From positions 1,984,001 to 2,048,000 of the forward strand of contig NZ_CP079863.1 in assembly GCF_025263485.1 (NCBI RefSeq): a stretch of DNA of 64,000 nt. The letters are read 5' to 3'. Position 1 is the first letter of the stretch; every line of letters begins with the position of its first letter. Origin of the DNA: Mycobacterium sp. SMC-2. Lineage in GTDB: Bacteria > Actinomycetota > Actinomycetes > Mycobacteriales > Mycobacteriaceae. Shown here in pieces: positions 38,449-46,020 of the stretch. The notes beneath the pieces were generated by a model. It did not search any database. It worked only from the letters and a program-made list of their open reading frames with translations, and was not told the DNA's origin. Made by a program: the position numbers and the translations under genes.

Positions 38449-39173
38449 CGGCGAAAGGATGCGGTGGCGCCAGTGCGACGCATGTACTGATTCCGGGGGC
38501 CTGGCACGGAGCGTGGTCCTGGCGACCGGTCGCCGAGCGGCTTCGCGCGGCCGGTCACCGGGCGGTCACGTTGACGCTGCCCGGGATGAATGACGGCGAC
38601 GATCCTTCTGGATACCAACTCCAGGATGCGATCGATTACGTGGCCCACCAGGTACGGCGGCTGGAACCCGGCAATGTCGTTCTGGTTGCGCACAGCTGGG
38701 GCGGCTTCCCGGCCACCGGCGCCGCCAAGTTGCTTGCAGGCCGAGTCGAGAAACTCGTTTACTACAACGCGCACGTGCCGCTGCCCGGCAGGTCCTTGAT
38801 CGACGAAAACCCGCCCGGCAAGCGCGAGTTAGCGCTGCGCTTGATCAATGACTCTCCGGCTGGCGCGGTTGCGCCAACCTTGCTGTACGTCGAGCAGGAG
38901 CTGATGCAGGGCGCCTCCCGGAGCGTACAGCGGTTGGTCGGCGAGCTCTTGACCCCTCTACCAGGTGGGTACTTCCTCGGCGCCCTCGACATAAGCGCGG
39001 CCGATCTCGGTATTCCAATGGCTTACATCGCCAGCGCCAACGATCTGGCGTTGCCGCGACCGGCGGCCGAATTCGCCGCCCGGGTCGGAGTCCGGCCCAT
39101 CGTCGTTCCGGGCCCGCACAACGGGTTGCTGACTCACCCCGACGAGGTGGCCAGGGCGATCCTCGCCGCCTGA
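38445..39173 (+). CDS. Alpha/beta hydrolase (MES/salicylate esterase-like)
   Basis: This 242-residue alpha/beta hydrolase has the oxyanion segment LIPGAWHGAWSWRPV, the nucleophile elbow VAHSWGG and the catalytic His in PGPHNGLLTHP near the C-terminus. The GAWHGAWSW start is common in methyl esterase/hydroxynitrile lyase-like bacterial enzymes. Such enzymes often hydrolyse methyl esters, so pairing with an upstream methyltransferase suggests opposing methylation and demethylation of a small acid; that is an inference. The ATG overlaps the methyltransferase stop by 4 bp. Confidence 0.85.
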   Translation: MTAKGCGGASATHVLIPGAWHGAWSWRPVAERLRAAGHRAVTLTLPGMNDGDDPSGYQLQDAIDYVAHQVRRLEPGNVVLVAHSWGGFPATGAAKLLAGRVEKLVYYNAHVPLPGRSLIDENPPGKRELALRLINDSPAGAVAPTLLYVEQELMQGASRSVQRLVGELLTPLPGGYFLGALDISAADLGIPMAYIASANDLALPRPAAEFAARVGVRPIVVPGPHNGLLTHPDEVARAILAA

Positions 39174-39194
39174 CCGGTGCCTGGCTTTGCGTCG

Positions 39195-39223
39195 CGTCGT
39201 ATTCCGTGGGAAAGATGGCTGAA
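39195..39223 (+). promoter_or_regulatory. CGTCGTATTCCGTGG motif upstream of the HD-nitroreductase-cupin operon
   Basis: This 29-bp block matches the block at 36524-36552 upstream of the other HD gene at 22 of 29 positions, while the surrounding sequence is not alike. It lies about 60 bp before the HD-gene ATG, where a regulator site is expected. Probably bound by the GlxA-type AraC protein. Confidence 0.5.
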
Positions 39224-39284
39224 ACGACGCCCGTGGATCGCCGTGCGGCGGCGCAAACTGGGTCGAGCCAGTGAAGGAGCGATC

Positions 39285-39935
39285 ATGGCCATCCAATCAA
39301 TGGAAACCGTTGCCGGGGTCGTCATACCCGACACCGCACTTGTTCGTGAGGCCACCGAGTTCATCCACGGTGCCGAAGACGATTTGCTCTTCCACCACTC
39401 CCGACGGGCATTCCTTTTCGGCGCGCTGCACGGCCGCCGCCTCGGCCTTCAGCCGGACCCGGAGCTGCTCTACGTGGCGGCCATGTTCCACGACCTCGGC
39501 CTCACCCCGCGCTACGCCACATCGACTCAGCGCTTCGAAATGGACGGCGCCGACGCCGCACGCGGTTTCCTGCTCGGCCACGGCGTCGACCAGTCCGACG
39601 CCGACAAGGTCTGGCTCGCCATCGCTCTGCACACGACGCCCGAAGTCACCGCACGCCTCGACCCCGAAGTCGCCTTGCTCGCAGCCGGTGTGAAGACCGA
39701 CGTGGTCGGCGTCGGCCGGGAAGATCTCGACGCGGAGACCGTCGACGCGGTGACCGCCGCCCACCCGCGCCCCGACTTCAAGAACCGCATCCTCGCGGCC
39801 TTCAACGAGGGTATTAAGCACCGTCCGCAGACCACCTTCGGGACCATGAACGCTGACGTGCTGGCCCACTTCGACCCCACGTTCGAGCGGGGGAACATGG
39901 TCGACCTCATTTTCGGCAGCAGCTGGCCGGAATAG
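39285..39935 (+). CDS. HD-domain hydrolase, cyanamide-hydratase-like
   Basis: This 216-residue protein is a single HD domain. Metal ligands are likely His in FHHSRRAFLFG, the HD pair in MFHDLGLTPR, and His in IALHTTPEVT, with a later Asp. The HSRRAFLFGAL plus RFEMDGADAARGFL layout is that of the HD family that includes fungal cyanamide hydratase (cyanamide to urea) and related lyases. The ATG has a GAAGGAG ribosome-binding site. The nitroreductase gene begins 17 bp downstream, so the two share an operon. A frameshifted paralogue lies 2.7 kb upstream. Confidence 0.82.
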   Translation: MAIQSMETVAGVVIPDTALVREATEFIHGAEDDLLFHHSRRAFLFGALHGRRLGLQPDPELLYVAAMFHDLGLTPRYATSTQRFEMDGADAARGFLLGHGVDQSDADKVWLAIALHTTPEVTARLDPEVALLAAGVKTDVVGVGREDLDAETVDAVTAAHPRPDFKNRILAAFNEGIKHRPQTTFGTMNADVLAHFDPTFERGNMVDLIFGSSWPE

Positions 39936-39952
39936 CGGAAAGGAGCGGACAA

Positions 39953-40636
39953 ATGGATATCTATGAAGCGCTGTACACCACCAGGATGATGCGGCGGCTG
40001 CGGCCGGACCCGATTCCGCTGGAGACGCAGGCCCGCATTCTGGACGCGGCCGTCCGCGCCCCCAATGGGGGCAACACCCAGCGCTGGCACTTCGTGGCCG
40101 TCGACGACCGTGAACTCATTCGCGAACTCGCCCAACTCTTTCGGCAGGCCCGAGCCATCGAGTACGAGAAGTTCAGCGCGGGGGCGGGACCGATGGTGGC
40201 GACGGCCCCCGGCGCGGACCCGACCGCCCACGCCGAGACGATGCGCCGCATGCAGGGCTCGGGAAACTACCTGGCCGACCATTTCGAAGAAATCCCCCTG
40301 TTGCTTTTTGTCTTCGCCATCGACGACCTTGGGGGCGCGAACATCTACCCCGCGATCTGGAGTGCGTTGCTCGCCGCCCGCGCCGAGGGCGTCGGCGGCG
40401 TCATGACGATGGTGCTGCGCAACTTCAAGGATGAGGTGAACGAATTGCTCGGCGTGCCGGTCGGACAGGGCTGGGAGATGTCGGCCATGCTGGCCCTCGG
40501 CTACCCCCGGGGCAAATGGGGTGTCGCGGCCAATCGACGTCCCGTGCACGAAGTTTCCTCCAGGAACGGCTGGGGCAAGCCCTTCGGTGTCGAAGTGCCG
40601 CAGCCACTCTGGCCGTCGCAGAGGAACGTCAGATGA
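39953..40636 (+). CDS. FMN-dependent nitroreductase-family oxidoreductase
   Basis: This 227-residue protein has the nitroreductase fold: start YEALYTTRMMRRLRPDPIP, the FMN-binding APNGGNTQRWHFV segment, and GVGGVMTMVLRN plus ALGYPRGKWG near the C-terminus. Such enzymes use NAD(P)H and FMN to reduce nitro groups, quinones or dehydrogenate small molecules. Some DosR-regulated mycobacterial nitroreductases are similar, but no DosR box is seen here. It lies in an operon with the HD hydrolase upstream and the cupin downstream (ATGA overlap). Confidence 0.88.
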   Translation: MDIYEALYTTRMMRRLRPDPIPLETQARILDAAVRAPNGGNTQRWHFVAVDDRELIRELAQLFRQARAIEYEKFSAGAGPMVATAPGADPTAHAETMRRMQGSGNYLADHFEEIPLLLFVFAIDDLGGANIYPAIWSALLAARAEGVGGVMTMVLRNFKDEVNELLGVPVGQGWEMSAMLALGYPRGKWGVAANRRPVHEVSSRNGWGKPFGVEVPQPLWPSQRNVR

Positions 40637-41169
40637 CCGCGCCGAATGAAATCGGGGTCACCGTGGTGCGGCCGGGGGAGGGCGAGTACGTCGCCCTCCC
40701 CGGATTCGGGGCGGTGTTCAAACTGTCGAGCAAGACCAACGGGGGCGAGGTGTCCATCGTCGAGCACCCGTTCGAGGTCGGCCTTCTCACCGCGGCGCAC
40801 CGGCACAGTCGCGAGGACGAACATTCGATCGTGCTCGAGGGGGAGATCGGCTTCCGCTCCGACGACAGCGAAGTGGTGCTCGGTCCGGGCGGCTACATCA
40901 CCAAGCCCCGCGGGCAGATGCACGCGATGTGGAACGCCGGCAGCGAGCCGGGCCGCATCATCGAGGTCATCACCCCCGGTGGGTTCGAGAATTACTTCCG
41001 CGAGCTCGGCGAGCTGCTGCTCGAGCACGCCGACGACCCGGTCGCCACGGTCCTGCACGAGTCGCCCGAGTTCGCCGAGCTGGCCGACAAGTACGGGCTG
41101 ACCTACGGGTCGCCGGATTGGATGGACGACATCGCGCGACGGTACGGGCTGAACCCGCCTTCCCACTGA
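40633..41169 (+). CDS. Cupin-domain protein
   Basis: This 178-residue protein contains one cupin barrel with metal-binding histidines and glutamate in the first cupin motif (AAHRHSREDEHSIVLEGEIGF) and a His in the second (GQMHAMWNAGSEPGRIIEV). A helical tail follows (YFRELGELLLEH). Cupins of this kind often act on phenolic or heteroatom substrates or bind small ligands. It begins inside the stop of the nitroreductase gene (ATGA), making it the last gene of a three-gene catabolic or detoxifying operon. The substrate is unknown. Confidence 0.87.
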   Translation: MTAPNEIGVTVVRPGEGEYVALPGFGAVFKLSSKTNGGEVSIVEHPFEVGLLTAAHRHSREDEHSIVLEGEIGFRSDDSEVVLGPGGYITKPRGQMHAMWNAGSEPGRIIEVITPGGFENYFRELGELLLEHADDPVATVLHESPEFAELADKYGLTYGSPDWMDDIARRYGLNPPSH

Positions 41170-41178
41170 AACTGCGCC

Positions 41179-41234
41179 GAGATTGCCGTCATGGCCGTGG
41201 TCGCGGCAAGACCAGCGTCCATGGCGGCAATCTC
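41179..41234 (+). terminator. Hairpin after the cupin gene
   Basis: Arms GAGATTGCCGTCATGG (41179-41194) and CCATGGCGGCAATCTC (41219-41234) pair at 15 of 16 positions around a 24-base loop. The hairpin begins nine bases after the cupin stop and ends 70 bases before the tRNA gene, so it probably ends the operon. Confidence 0.65.
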
Positions 41235-41304
41235 GCCGCCGCACTGCCGCTGAGCGCGCGATTTGGCCGCCGTGACGCTGGTTCGGTAACCTGGCATTCA
41301 CCAA

Positions 41305-41381
41305 CGCGGGGTGGAGCAGCTCGGTAGCTCGCTGGGCTCATAACCCAGAGGTCGCAGGTTCGAATCCTGTCCCCGCTACCA
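41305..41381 (+). tRNA. Initiator tRNA-Met (CAU anticodon)
   Basis: A 77-nt tRNA with CCA encoded (41379-41381). The acceptor stem begins CGCGGGG and ends CCCCGCT with a mismatched first pair, the anticodon loop is CTCATAA, and the anticodon stem has the three G:C pairs (GGG/CCC) that mark initiator tRNAs. The T arm contains GGTTCGAATCC. The 3' 45 bases also form the left copy of the integration repeat of the mobile element. Confidence 0.95.
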
Positions 41382-41382
41382 G
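41337..41382 (+). repeat. attL: left 46-bp integration repeat (3' end of tRNA-fMet)
   Basis: Bases 41337-41382 start at CTCATAACCC in the anticodon loop and end one base after the CCA. They are identical to 57536-57581; the bases on both sides differ between the copies. Integration into the 3' half of a tRNA while restoring its sequence is typical for tyrosine integrases. Confidence 0.9.
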
Positions 41383-41385
41383 CGG

Positions 41386-41419
41386 AAATGGCCCTCAGAG
41401 ACCTCTCTGAGGGCCATTT
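41386..41419 (+). terminator. Terminator hairpin after tRNA-fMet
   Basis: A perfect 15-bp stem, AAATGGCCCTCAGAG (41386-41400) with CTCTGAGGGCCATTT (41405-41419), has a 4-base loop and ends in TTTC. It lies four bases after the tRNA 3' end. A homologous hairpin follows the right att copy. Confidence 0.8.
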
Positions 41420-41427
41420 TCATGCCA

Positions 41428-41452
41428 TTTGGGAACATAATTGGGAACATAA
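41428..41452 (+). repeat. Paired TTGGGAACATAA repeats, candidate left integrase arm sites
   Basis: TTTGGGAACATAA (41428-41440) and TTGGGAACATAA (41441-41452) are direct tandem repeats 45 bp inside attL. The same doublet, TTGGGAACAAA twice with the same spacing, lies just inside attR at 57398-57421. Short repeats near both ends of an integrase-driven element are the expected layout of arm-type integrase binding sites. Confidence 0.55.
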
Positions 41453-41617
41453 GGCTGTCTAACTACCGGCTGAGAGCTGCCCGAAGGGTGGTCAACGGGC
41501 GTTGAATCAGGGGTCTTGGGCTGCCAGACGGAAGTTTGCTCGCGGTCGCCGCCGTCGCGATCCCGGCGCGTGCAGGAGACGCTTGGCTGTCGGTCACCAG
41601 ATGCAGAATGGTGAGCC

Positions 41618-41941
41618 ATGACACGGTGCATCGAGTTCCGCGACGATGACAGCGGCTACCTGGCTTGGCTCGCCGCGAATCAACAGGGCTACGTGATCAA
41701 CATTGCGCGCAGCCACAACACGAGCCAAGCGCGCTTGCACCTGGCCAGCTGCCGGACTATCGGTAATGGAACCCCCATGGGCAGCAGCTGGACCGGACCA
41801 TACGTGAAGGTGTGCTCCGAGCATCGAGCCGACATCGAGCAGTGGGCGGCCGAGACGGTGGGACAGTCAATCGACCCGTGCGGTACTTGCTGCCCCACTG
41901 ACGTGGCGACCCTGCCCGCCGCGACCAGGCTCGTCGAGTAG
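41618..41941 (+). CDS. Hypothetical protein with paired cysteines
   Basis: This 107-residue protein opens TRCIEFRDDDSGYLAWLAA and contains cysteines in LASCRT, VKVCSEH and a C-terminal DPCGTCC cluster that might bind a metal. I have seen similar short proteins in actinobacterial accessory regions, but I cannot name a family. The ATG follows ATGGTGAGCC with weak ribosome-binding features. The next gene starts 18 bp downstream on the same strand, so the two are probably cotranscribed. Confidence 0.6.
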   Translation: MTRCIEFRDDDSGYLAWLAANQQGYVINIARSHNTSQARLHLASCRTIGNGTPMGSSWTGPYVKVCSEHRADIEQWAAETVGQSIDPCGTCCPTDVATLPAATRLVE

Positions 41942-41959
41942 CCGGCCGGGGCCTCGATC

Positions 41960-42835
41960 ATGGCGGGACGCTACGAGATTCACGGACCTAACGGGGCCAG
42001 CTCTGTGGTTGAGGCATGGGCTGACGACTACATCCGTTTCGAGCGGAAGCCGCACTGGCAGGAGGACCTGCGGAACGAGATCAGGAGCCGATGCGGTCAG
42101 CTCAACCCGTCATCTGAGCAGGTCTTGCACGCCACATTCCTCGGAGCTAAGCCTCTCAACGGTGACGTCGAGAATCTCCTGCTCTACAACATCGACTCGT
42201 TCAAGAGCGTCGGGCGCAACGGAATTCGCTTCGAATCAGGCCAGGTGGTGCCGCCGGCCCGGTCTGGTGGCACCTATCCGTTCGGCTACCGGTATGCGCT
42301 TGCCCAGTGCTCGGACACCTTCGATCACTGGCAACCTAGCCGGACGCTGGCTTCGTTCGACTGGATTGATCTCGGCGACTTCGCAGGCGAAAAGAAGCTG
42401 TCAAAGGTCTGGCTGGCTCTATCGCGTGGGAAGGTCGAGGTCGCCGACCGGGTATGTCCGCCGGAAGCGCCGTTCGCCGTAAAGATTCAGATCAGACCGC
42501 CTCTAGGCCGGGAGCCGGTATTGGGCAACCTGGTCAAGGGCGTCTTCGACGGTGTAATCAGTGCGTTCCAAGCCCACACCGACACGACGGTCCTCTCTGA
42601 CGCGGCCTCACGAATCGCCACCATGATCCCGGCAGAGCCCGCGGAGATCGAGAGCCACTTGCTCGATCAACGCCGTGCCGTTCTTGGAGTCTCGTCCCGC
42701 CTCGTCTCGCCCTATCGCGACGGCGTGAAGTGGGATCCCGCGGACCATCGATGTGTTGCCGGCGAATTGCTTGCGGCACAGCCGGTCGGTCCGCGCTGGG
42801 CGATCCGCGGTGAGGTCATCGAGCTCGCCGCTTAA
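41960..42835 (+). CDS. Hypothetical protein of 291 residues
   Basis: This 291-residue protein has no signal peptide or transmembrane helix. It begins MAGRYEIHGPNGASSVVEAW and has a central aromatic-rich region (GGTYPFGYRYALAQCSDTFDHW) and a C-terminal part with DPADHRCVAGELLAAQP. I do not recognise a family. Its operon partner is the cysteine-rich protein upstream, and its last four bases overlap the convergent antitoxin-like gene. Being between attL and the integrase gene, it is likely cargo; defence or nucleic-acid functions are possible but unsupported. Confidence 0.6.
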   Translation: MAGRYEIHGPNGASSVVEAWADDYIRFERKPHWQEDLRNEIRSRCGQLNPSSEQVLHATFLGAKPLNGDVENLLLYNIDSFKSVGRNGIRFESGQVVPPARSGGTYPFGYRYALAQCSDTFDHWQPSRTLASFDWIDLGDFAGEKKLSKVWLALSRGKVEVADRVCPPEAPFAVKIQIRPPLGREPVLGNLVKGVFDGVISAFQAHTDTTVLSDAASRIATMIPAEPAEIESHLLDQRRAVLGVSSRLVSPYRDGVKWDPADHRCVAGELLAAQPVGPRWAIRGEVIELAA

Positions 42836-43161
42836 GCCGTCAGTTCGACGGTGTCGTCGCCGAATTCGGCGACGACGCGGAGCTGCCCGCCCAGCGCGGC
42901 GACGTACGCCTGGAGCGTGCCCAGCTCGGTGTGCGACAAGTCCCCGCTCTCAAGCTTCGAAACGCGGGCCTGTGAGACACCCATCAGGGCCGCAACGTCG
43001 GCTTGGCGGGAGTGGCCCAGCGCTTTGCGGATCTCGGCCAGACGGTGCGCCTGGACGGCCTCACGCATCTCCTCGCGCGCCGCACTGGCCCGATTGGTAT
43101 CCAGTGCACCCTGCGCGATCGCGTCGGCGCGAATGTCTCGCCAATTGCGCGCCATGGTCAT
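42832..43161 (-). CDS. XRE-family antitoxin, HigA-like
   Basis: This 109-residue protein has a C-terminal helix-turn-helix of the XRE type: KALGHSRQADVAALMGVSQARVSKLES, with the recognition helix SQARVSKLE. The N-terminal half is helical and acidic-basic mixed (ASAAREEMREAVQAHRL). It starts at the ATG that overlaps the toxin stop (TGATG), so toxin and antitoxin are coupled. It should bind and neutralise the upstream HigB-like toxin and repress the operon. Confidence 0.78.
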   Translation of the reverse strand: MTMARNWRDIRADAIAQGALDTNRASAAREEMREAVQAHRLAEIRKALGHSRQADVAALMGVSQARVSKLESGDLSHTELGTLQAYVAALGGQLRVVAEFGDDTVELTA

Positions 43162-43514
43162 CACCCTCCGTGCTCGGTCGCCAGCCAGCTCTCGAAGCGC
43201 GCGTCCGCGATTGGAATGTTCCTGTCGTACCAGCGCTTCCAGTCGCCTGCCTTGTTGCCGCCCAGCAGCAGGATCGCCTGCCGTGCCGGGTCGAAGATGA
43301 ACAGGACGCGGATGCTGGTGCCGGCGGGGCGCAGCTCCTTCATGCTGTGAAACTTCGAGCCGTTCACCTTGTCGACGATCGGCCGGCCCAATGTCGGCCC
43401 CTCCGGCTCCAGCAGGTCGATAGCACCGGCAACCGCCGCCATCGTGTCCCTGTCGAGCGTGAAGAACCACTGTTCGACCTCGCCGAGCAGGATCACGTCC
43501 CAAAGCTTCGACAC
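43161..43514 (-). CDS. RelE/HigB-type toxin (phage Gp49-like)
   Basis: This 117-residue protein is a phage-derived Gp49-like/HigB toxin: start MSKLWDVILLGEVEQWFF, then ALDLLEPEGPTLGRP-like region (AIDLLEPEGPTLGRPIV), KFHSMKELRP, and IRVLFIFDPARQAILLLGG. HigB toxins are ribosome-dependent mRNA endonucleases. The toxin gene precedes the antitoxin gene, the usual HigBA order. It starts at a GTG only 11 bp beyond the integrase stop, and the pair could stabilise the element in the host. Confidence 0.78.
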   Translation of the reverse strand: MSKLWDVILLGEVEQWFFTLDRDTMAAVAGAIDLLEPEGPTLGRPIVDKVNGSKFHSMKELRPAGTSIRVLFIFDPARQAILLLGGNKAGDWKRWYDRNIPIADARFESWLATEHGG

Positions 43515-43525
43515 CAGTATAATCT

Positions 43526-44884
43526 CTACGTTATATCGTGTGGAGGCAGATTCGCCGGAGCGTCGTCGCCGTCTGTCCAGCTGTCACCGAGCAGAAACGA
43601 GGCGGCTTGCTCAGCCGCTTCGCTGTCGTCGTTGTCGAGCACGTGAGCGTAGGTCTCCAAGAAGAAGCCGATGTTCGCGTGACCGATGCGCTCGCTGACG
43701 ATCTTCGGACTCACCCCGGCCCGCAGCGCACCGGTGGCATAGGTGTGGCGCAGATCGTGAAACGTGATGCGGGACAACCCAGCCCTGGCCGTCAGACGTT
43801 CGAAGCGCTGCCGGATCGAATCCGGGTGTGGAGGACGTCCGTCGGGGTAGGTGAACACGAAGTCACCCGGGTGGTAGCCGTCGCCGAAGAACTCCCGCTC
43901 GGCGTCCTGTTGGGCGCGCCAATGCCGCAGGGCACCCACCGTCGTCTTGTCGATGGAGATGGTCTGGTCGGCATTGCGGGTCTTGCCGCCCGCCTTATCC
44001 ACGACTTGGCCACCGACGACCACCCGGTTGTCGTGCACGGTTACCTTCCCGGCGTCCAGATCGACCGCCGACCATTTGAGTCCGCAGATCTGGCCACGTC
44101 GGATCCCGGTGGTCAACTCCAGGAGGAACAGTGCGGCAAAGCGGTCCTCGCGTGCCGAGGCCAGGAAGGTCCGGATCTCCTCGGGTTTCCATACCTGCCG
44201 GCGGGTGCGTGGGTTACGGGGCGGCTTGACATTGCTTGCCGGGTTCTCGGCGATGTACTTCCAAGCGACGGCATCGGCGAGGGCGCGGTGCAAGAACGAA
44301 TGAATGTTGCGGACGGTCTTGGGGGCCAGGCCTTGCGTGAGGGTCCGGGGAGTCAGGCCCGCCTTATAGCGTCGGACGGCGTCACGCGCGGCGTGGATGG
44401 AGGTGCCGCACGCCGTGGACAGCTCGCGAGGTGTCGGTGGCGGCTTGCCGCTGGCGATCAGCTTCGCCCAATGGGTGTACATCACCGCGTCGTTGTTCGG
44501 TTTCACCCGACCCTTGGCCAGCAGCATCGCGTAAAACTGCAGCAGCACCGGCTCATTGAGCGCCTGAAGCCGCTCGCCGCCGATGTGGGGGATGACGTAC
44601 CACCGGGCATAGTCGCTCCAGCTGCGCCACGTGGAGGCGTCAAGCGCCGGTTGCACCGCGGTCAGCCAGTCGGTGACGAACTCGCCGACTGTCTGTTGCG
44701 ACGGCCGCACGATCCGATTGCGGTCGGCATCGCGCATTGCCTCGCGGCAGGCCTCCCATGCTTCGCGCTCGGTGTCGTGGCCGCCCTTGGTCACCCACGG
44801 GAACTGGCCTGTCGAGGGATCTCGATGCGGCAGTCGAAACTTGTAGTACCACTTCGCGCCCCGTCGATATACCGAGCCCTTCAT
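43526..44884 (-). CDS. Tyrosine-type site-specific integrase
   Basis: This 452-residue integrase has an N-terminal AP2-like arm-binding domain (GSVYRRGAKWYYKFRLPH), a core-binding SAM-like domain, and a C-terminal catalytic domain. Catalytic residues are the Arg in TTGIRRGQICG (about 262), the HDLRH box (about 375-379), the GHAN histidine (about 401) and the Tyr in FFLETYAHV (about 411). It would recombine the 46-bp tRNA core. The ATG at 44884 overlaps the excisionase stop (TGATG). Its 3' end is about 2.1 kb from attL, with four cargo genes between. Confidence 0.93.
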   Translation of the reverse strand: MKGSVYRRGAKWYYKFRLPHRDPSTGQFPWVTKGGHDTEREAWEACREAMRDADRNRIVRPSQQTVGEFVTDWLTAVQPALDASTWRSWSDYARWYVIPHIGGERLQALNEPVLLQFYAMLLAKGRVKPNNDAVMYTHWAKLIASGKPPPTPRELSTACGTSIHAARDAVRRYKAGLTPRTLTQGLAPKTVRNIHSFLHRALADAVAWKYIAENPASNVKPPRNPRTRRQVWKPEEIRTFLASAREDRFAALFLLELTTGIRRGQICGLKWSAVDLDAGKVTVHDNRVVVGGQVVDKAGGKTRNADQTISIDKTTVGALRHWRAQQDAEREFFGDGYHPGDFVFTYPDGRPPHPDSIRQRFERLTARAGLSRITFHDLRHTYATGALRAGVSPKIVSERIGHANIGFFLETYAHVLDNDDSEAAEQAASFLLGDSWTDGDDAPANLPPHDIT

Positions 44885-45063
44885 CACGCTCCCAACTCGC
44901 GCAGGCCTGCGGTTACCACGTAGATGCGTCCGCCGAGCCGACGGACCGGCAGCTCGCCAGAGTGGACGAGCCGGTAGGCCGCAGCACGACTGATTCCCAG
45001 AAGCTTCGCCGCGTGCGGTACCGCGAGGAGCAGGGGAAGATCGCTGAACACGTTATCTTCCAA
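44884..45063 (-). CDS. Excisionase-like MerR/AlpA-type helix-turn-helix protein
   Basis: This 59-residue protein is missed by simple length filters. It begins at a TTG behind GAGGTGG and contains VPHAAKLLGISRAAAYRLV, a MerR/AlpA-type helix-turn-helix, and GELPVRRLGGRIYVV, the wing strand that is standard for excisionases. Its stop overlaps the integrase start (TGATG), so both are made from one mRNA. It should direct excision and perhaps repress the operon. Confidence 0.8.
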   Translation of the reverse strand: MEDNVFSDLPLLLAVPHAAKLLGISRAAAYRLVHSGELPVRRLGGRIYVVTAGLRELGA

Positions 45064-45960
45064 TGTAATTCACCACCTCTCACCGTGTCGATCGATTGAC
45101 CAAGAACCCTGGCAACTGTGGATGGCGCGCGAGTTGGTGACGGGCCGCGGTCGACGGTCGCGGGGCTTGTCCTGCCGAGTTGAGGAGCGCCACGTGCCGT
45201 GGCGTGAAGTGGACCTCGCAGTCACCGGCATAACTGACAGCTAAATGCACTCGGCACCGCTAGGCCACGGTCAAATGAAATCGATTCGCAACTCACGAAT
45301 TGGCGCAATTTAGCCTGAGACGCAACGGAACTCTATGTAACAGGTTTTCGATCGACTCGGGTCAACTCGCGCCGGTTCTTCTCGGTCGGCATTAAGGAAC
45401 CCGCTGCGAAACCGATAGCGGATCTGCTCGATCACCAATTTCGACGGATATGGACGATGGTTCAGAGGCCCTAATGCGACGCGTTCTGCGTGTGCATCGA
45501 CATGCTGCCGGGTGCTGCAGTCGTCGCGGGCTGTCGGCCAACACTGCGATCTCGCCGACCGCCGTCCGGTGGCTCGTCGGTTCTGTGCGCGTGGGAGGTC
45601 CAGGGGTACTTGGCTCCGCGCTCTGATGCGTTCGCCGGTCGTCGCCTCCGGCGTAGCGCACCCCCCGCGCTACGTTGGTCCTCGCTCGGCGGAAGGCTCA
45701 GTTCGACGCGATGTCCCGTCCGGGCTTCGACCGATTCGACGCGCGTAGCGCCATCCGGGCGCGCGGACGTTCGACGCCGCGGCACCACCCTACGACTGCC
45801 ATCGCCCACATCTTCGCGACGTCCCTGTAGTCTCAACCATCTCAATACATTCCGTCTGTTACCGCTGTGTCTCCAAACAGATTGTCTGACAGAGTAACTC
45901 AGCGAAACTCACCTGATTTTCCTATGGCACATTTGCACAAGGGTGTGCGAGATTGGTGGT
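45064..45960. other. Non-coding stretch between excisionase and relaxase genes
   Basis: I see no convincing gene in this 0.9-kb stretch. Candidate ORFs on both strands (about 45,470-45,900) have a composition like shifted-frame noise and no recognisable motif. The last 150 bases are AT-richer and contain an imperfect GTTAC/GTAAC inverted pair (around 45,859-45,898). It probably holds the promoters of the excisionase-integrase operon and of the relaxase gene. Confidence 0.5.
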
Positions 45961-45961
45961 A

Positions 45962-46004
45962 GCGAACGTTGCGTTCGCCGCCCGGCGATACTGAGCGCCG
46001 GGCG
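45962..46004 (+). other. Two adjacent hairpins before the relaxase gene, candidate oriT
   Basis: GCGAACG TTG CGTTCGC (45962-45978) is a perfect 7-bp stem, followed at once by CGCCCGGCG ATACTGAG CGCCGGGCG (45979-46004), a perfect 9-bp stem. They end 16 bases before the MobF relaxase start. Hairpins next to a relaxase gene are typical of transfer origins, though a terminator or translation-control role is also possible. Confidence 0.4.
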
Positions 46005-46020
46005 ATGTCGGGCCGAGGCG

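Noticed and set aside
45470..45900. Overlapping ORFs on both strands upstream of the relaxase
   Set aside because: Arginine/serine/proline-rich composition typical of shifted frames, no motifs, and no convincing ribosome-binding sites.
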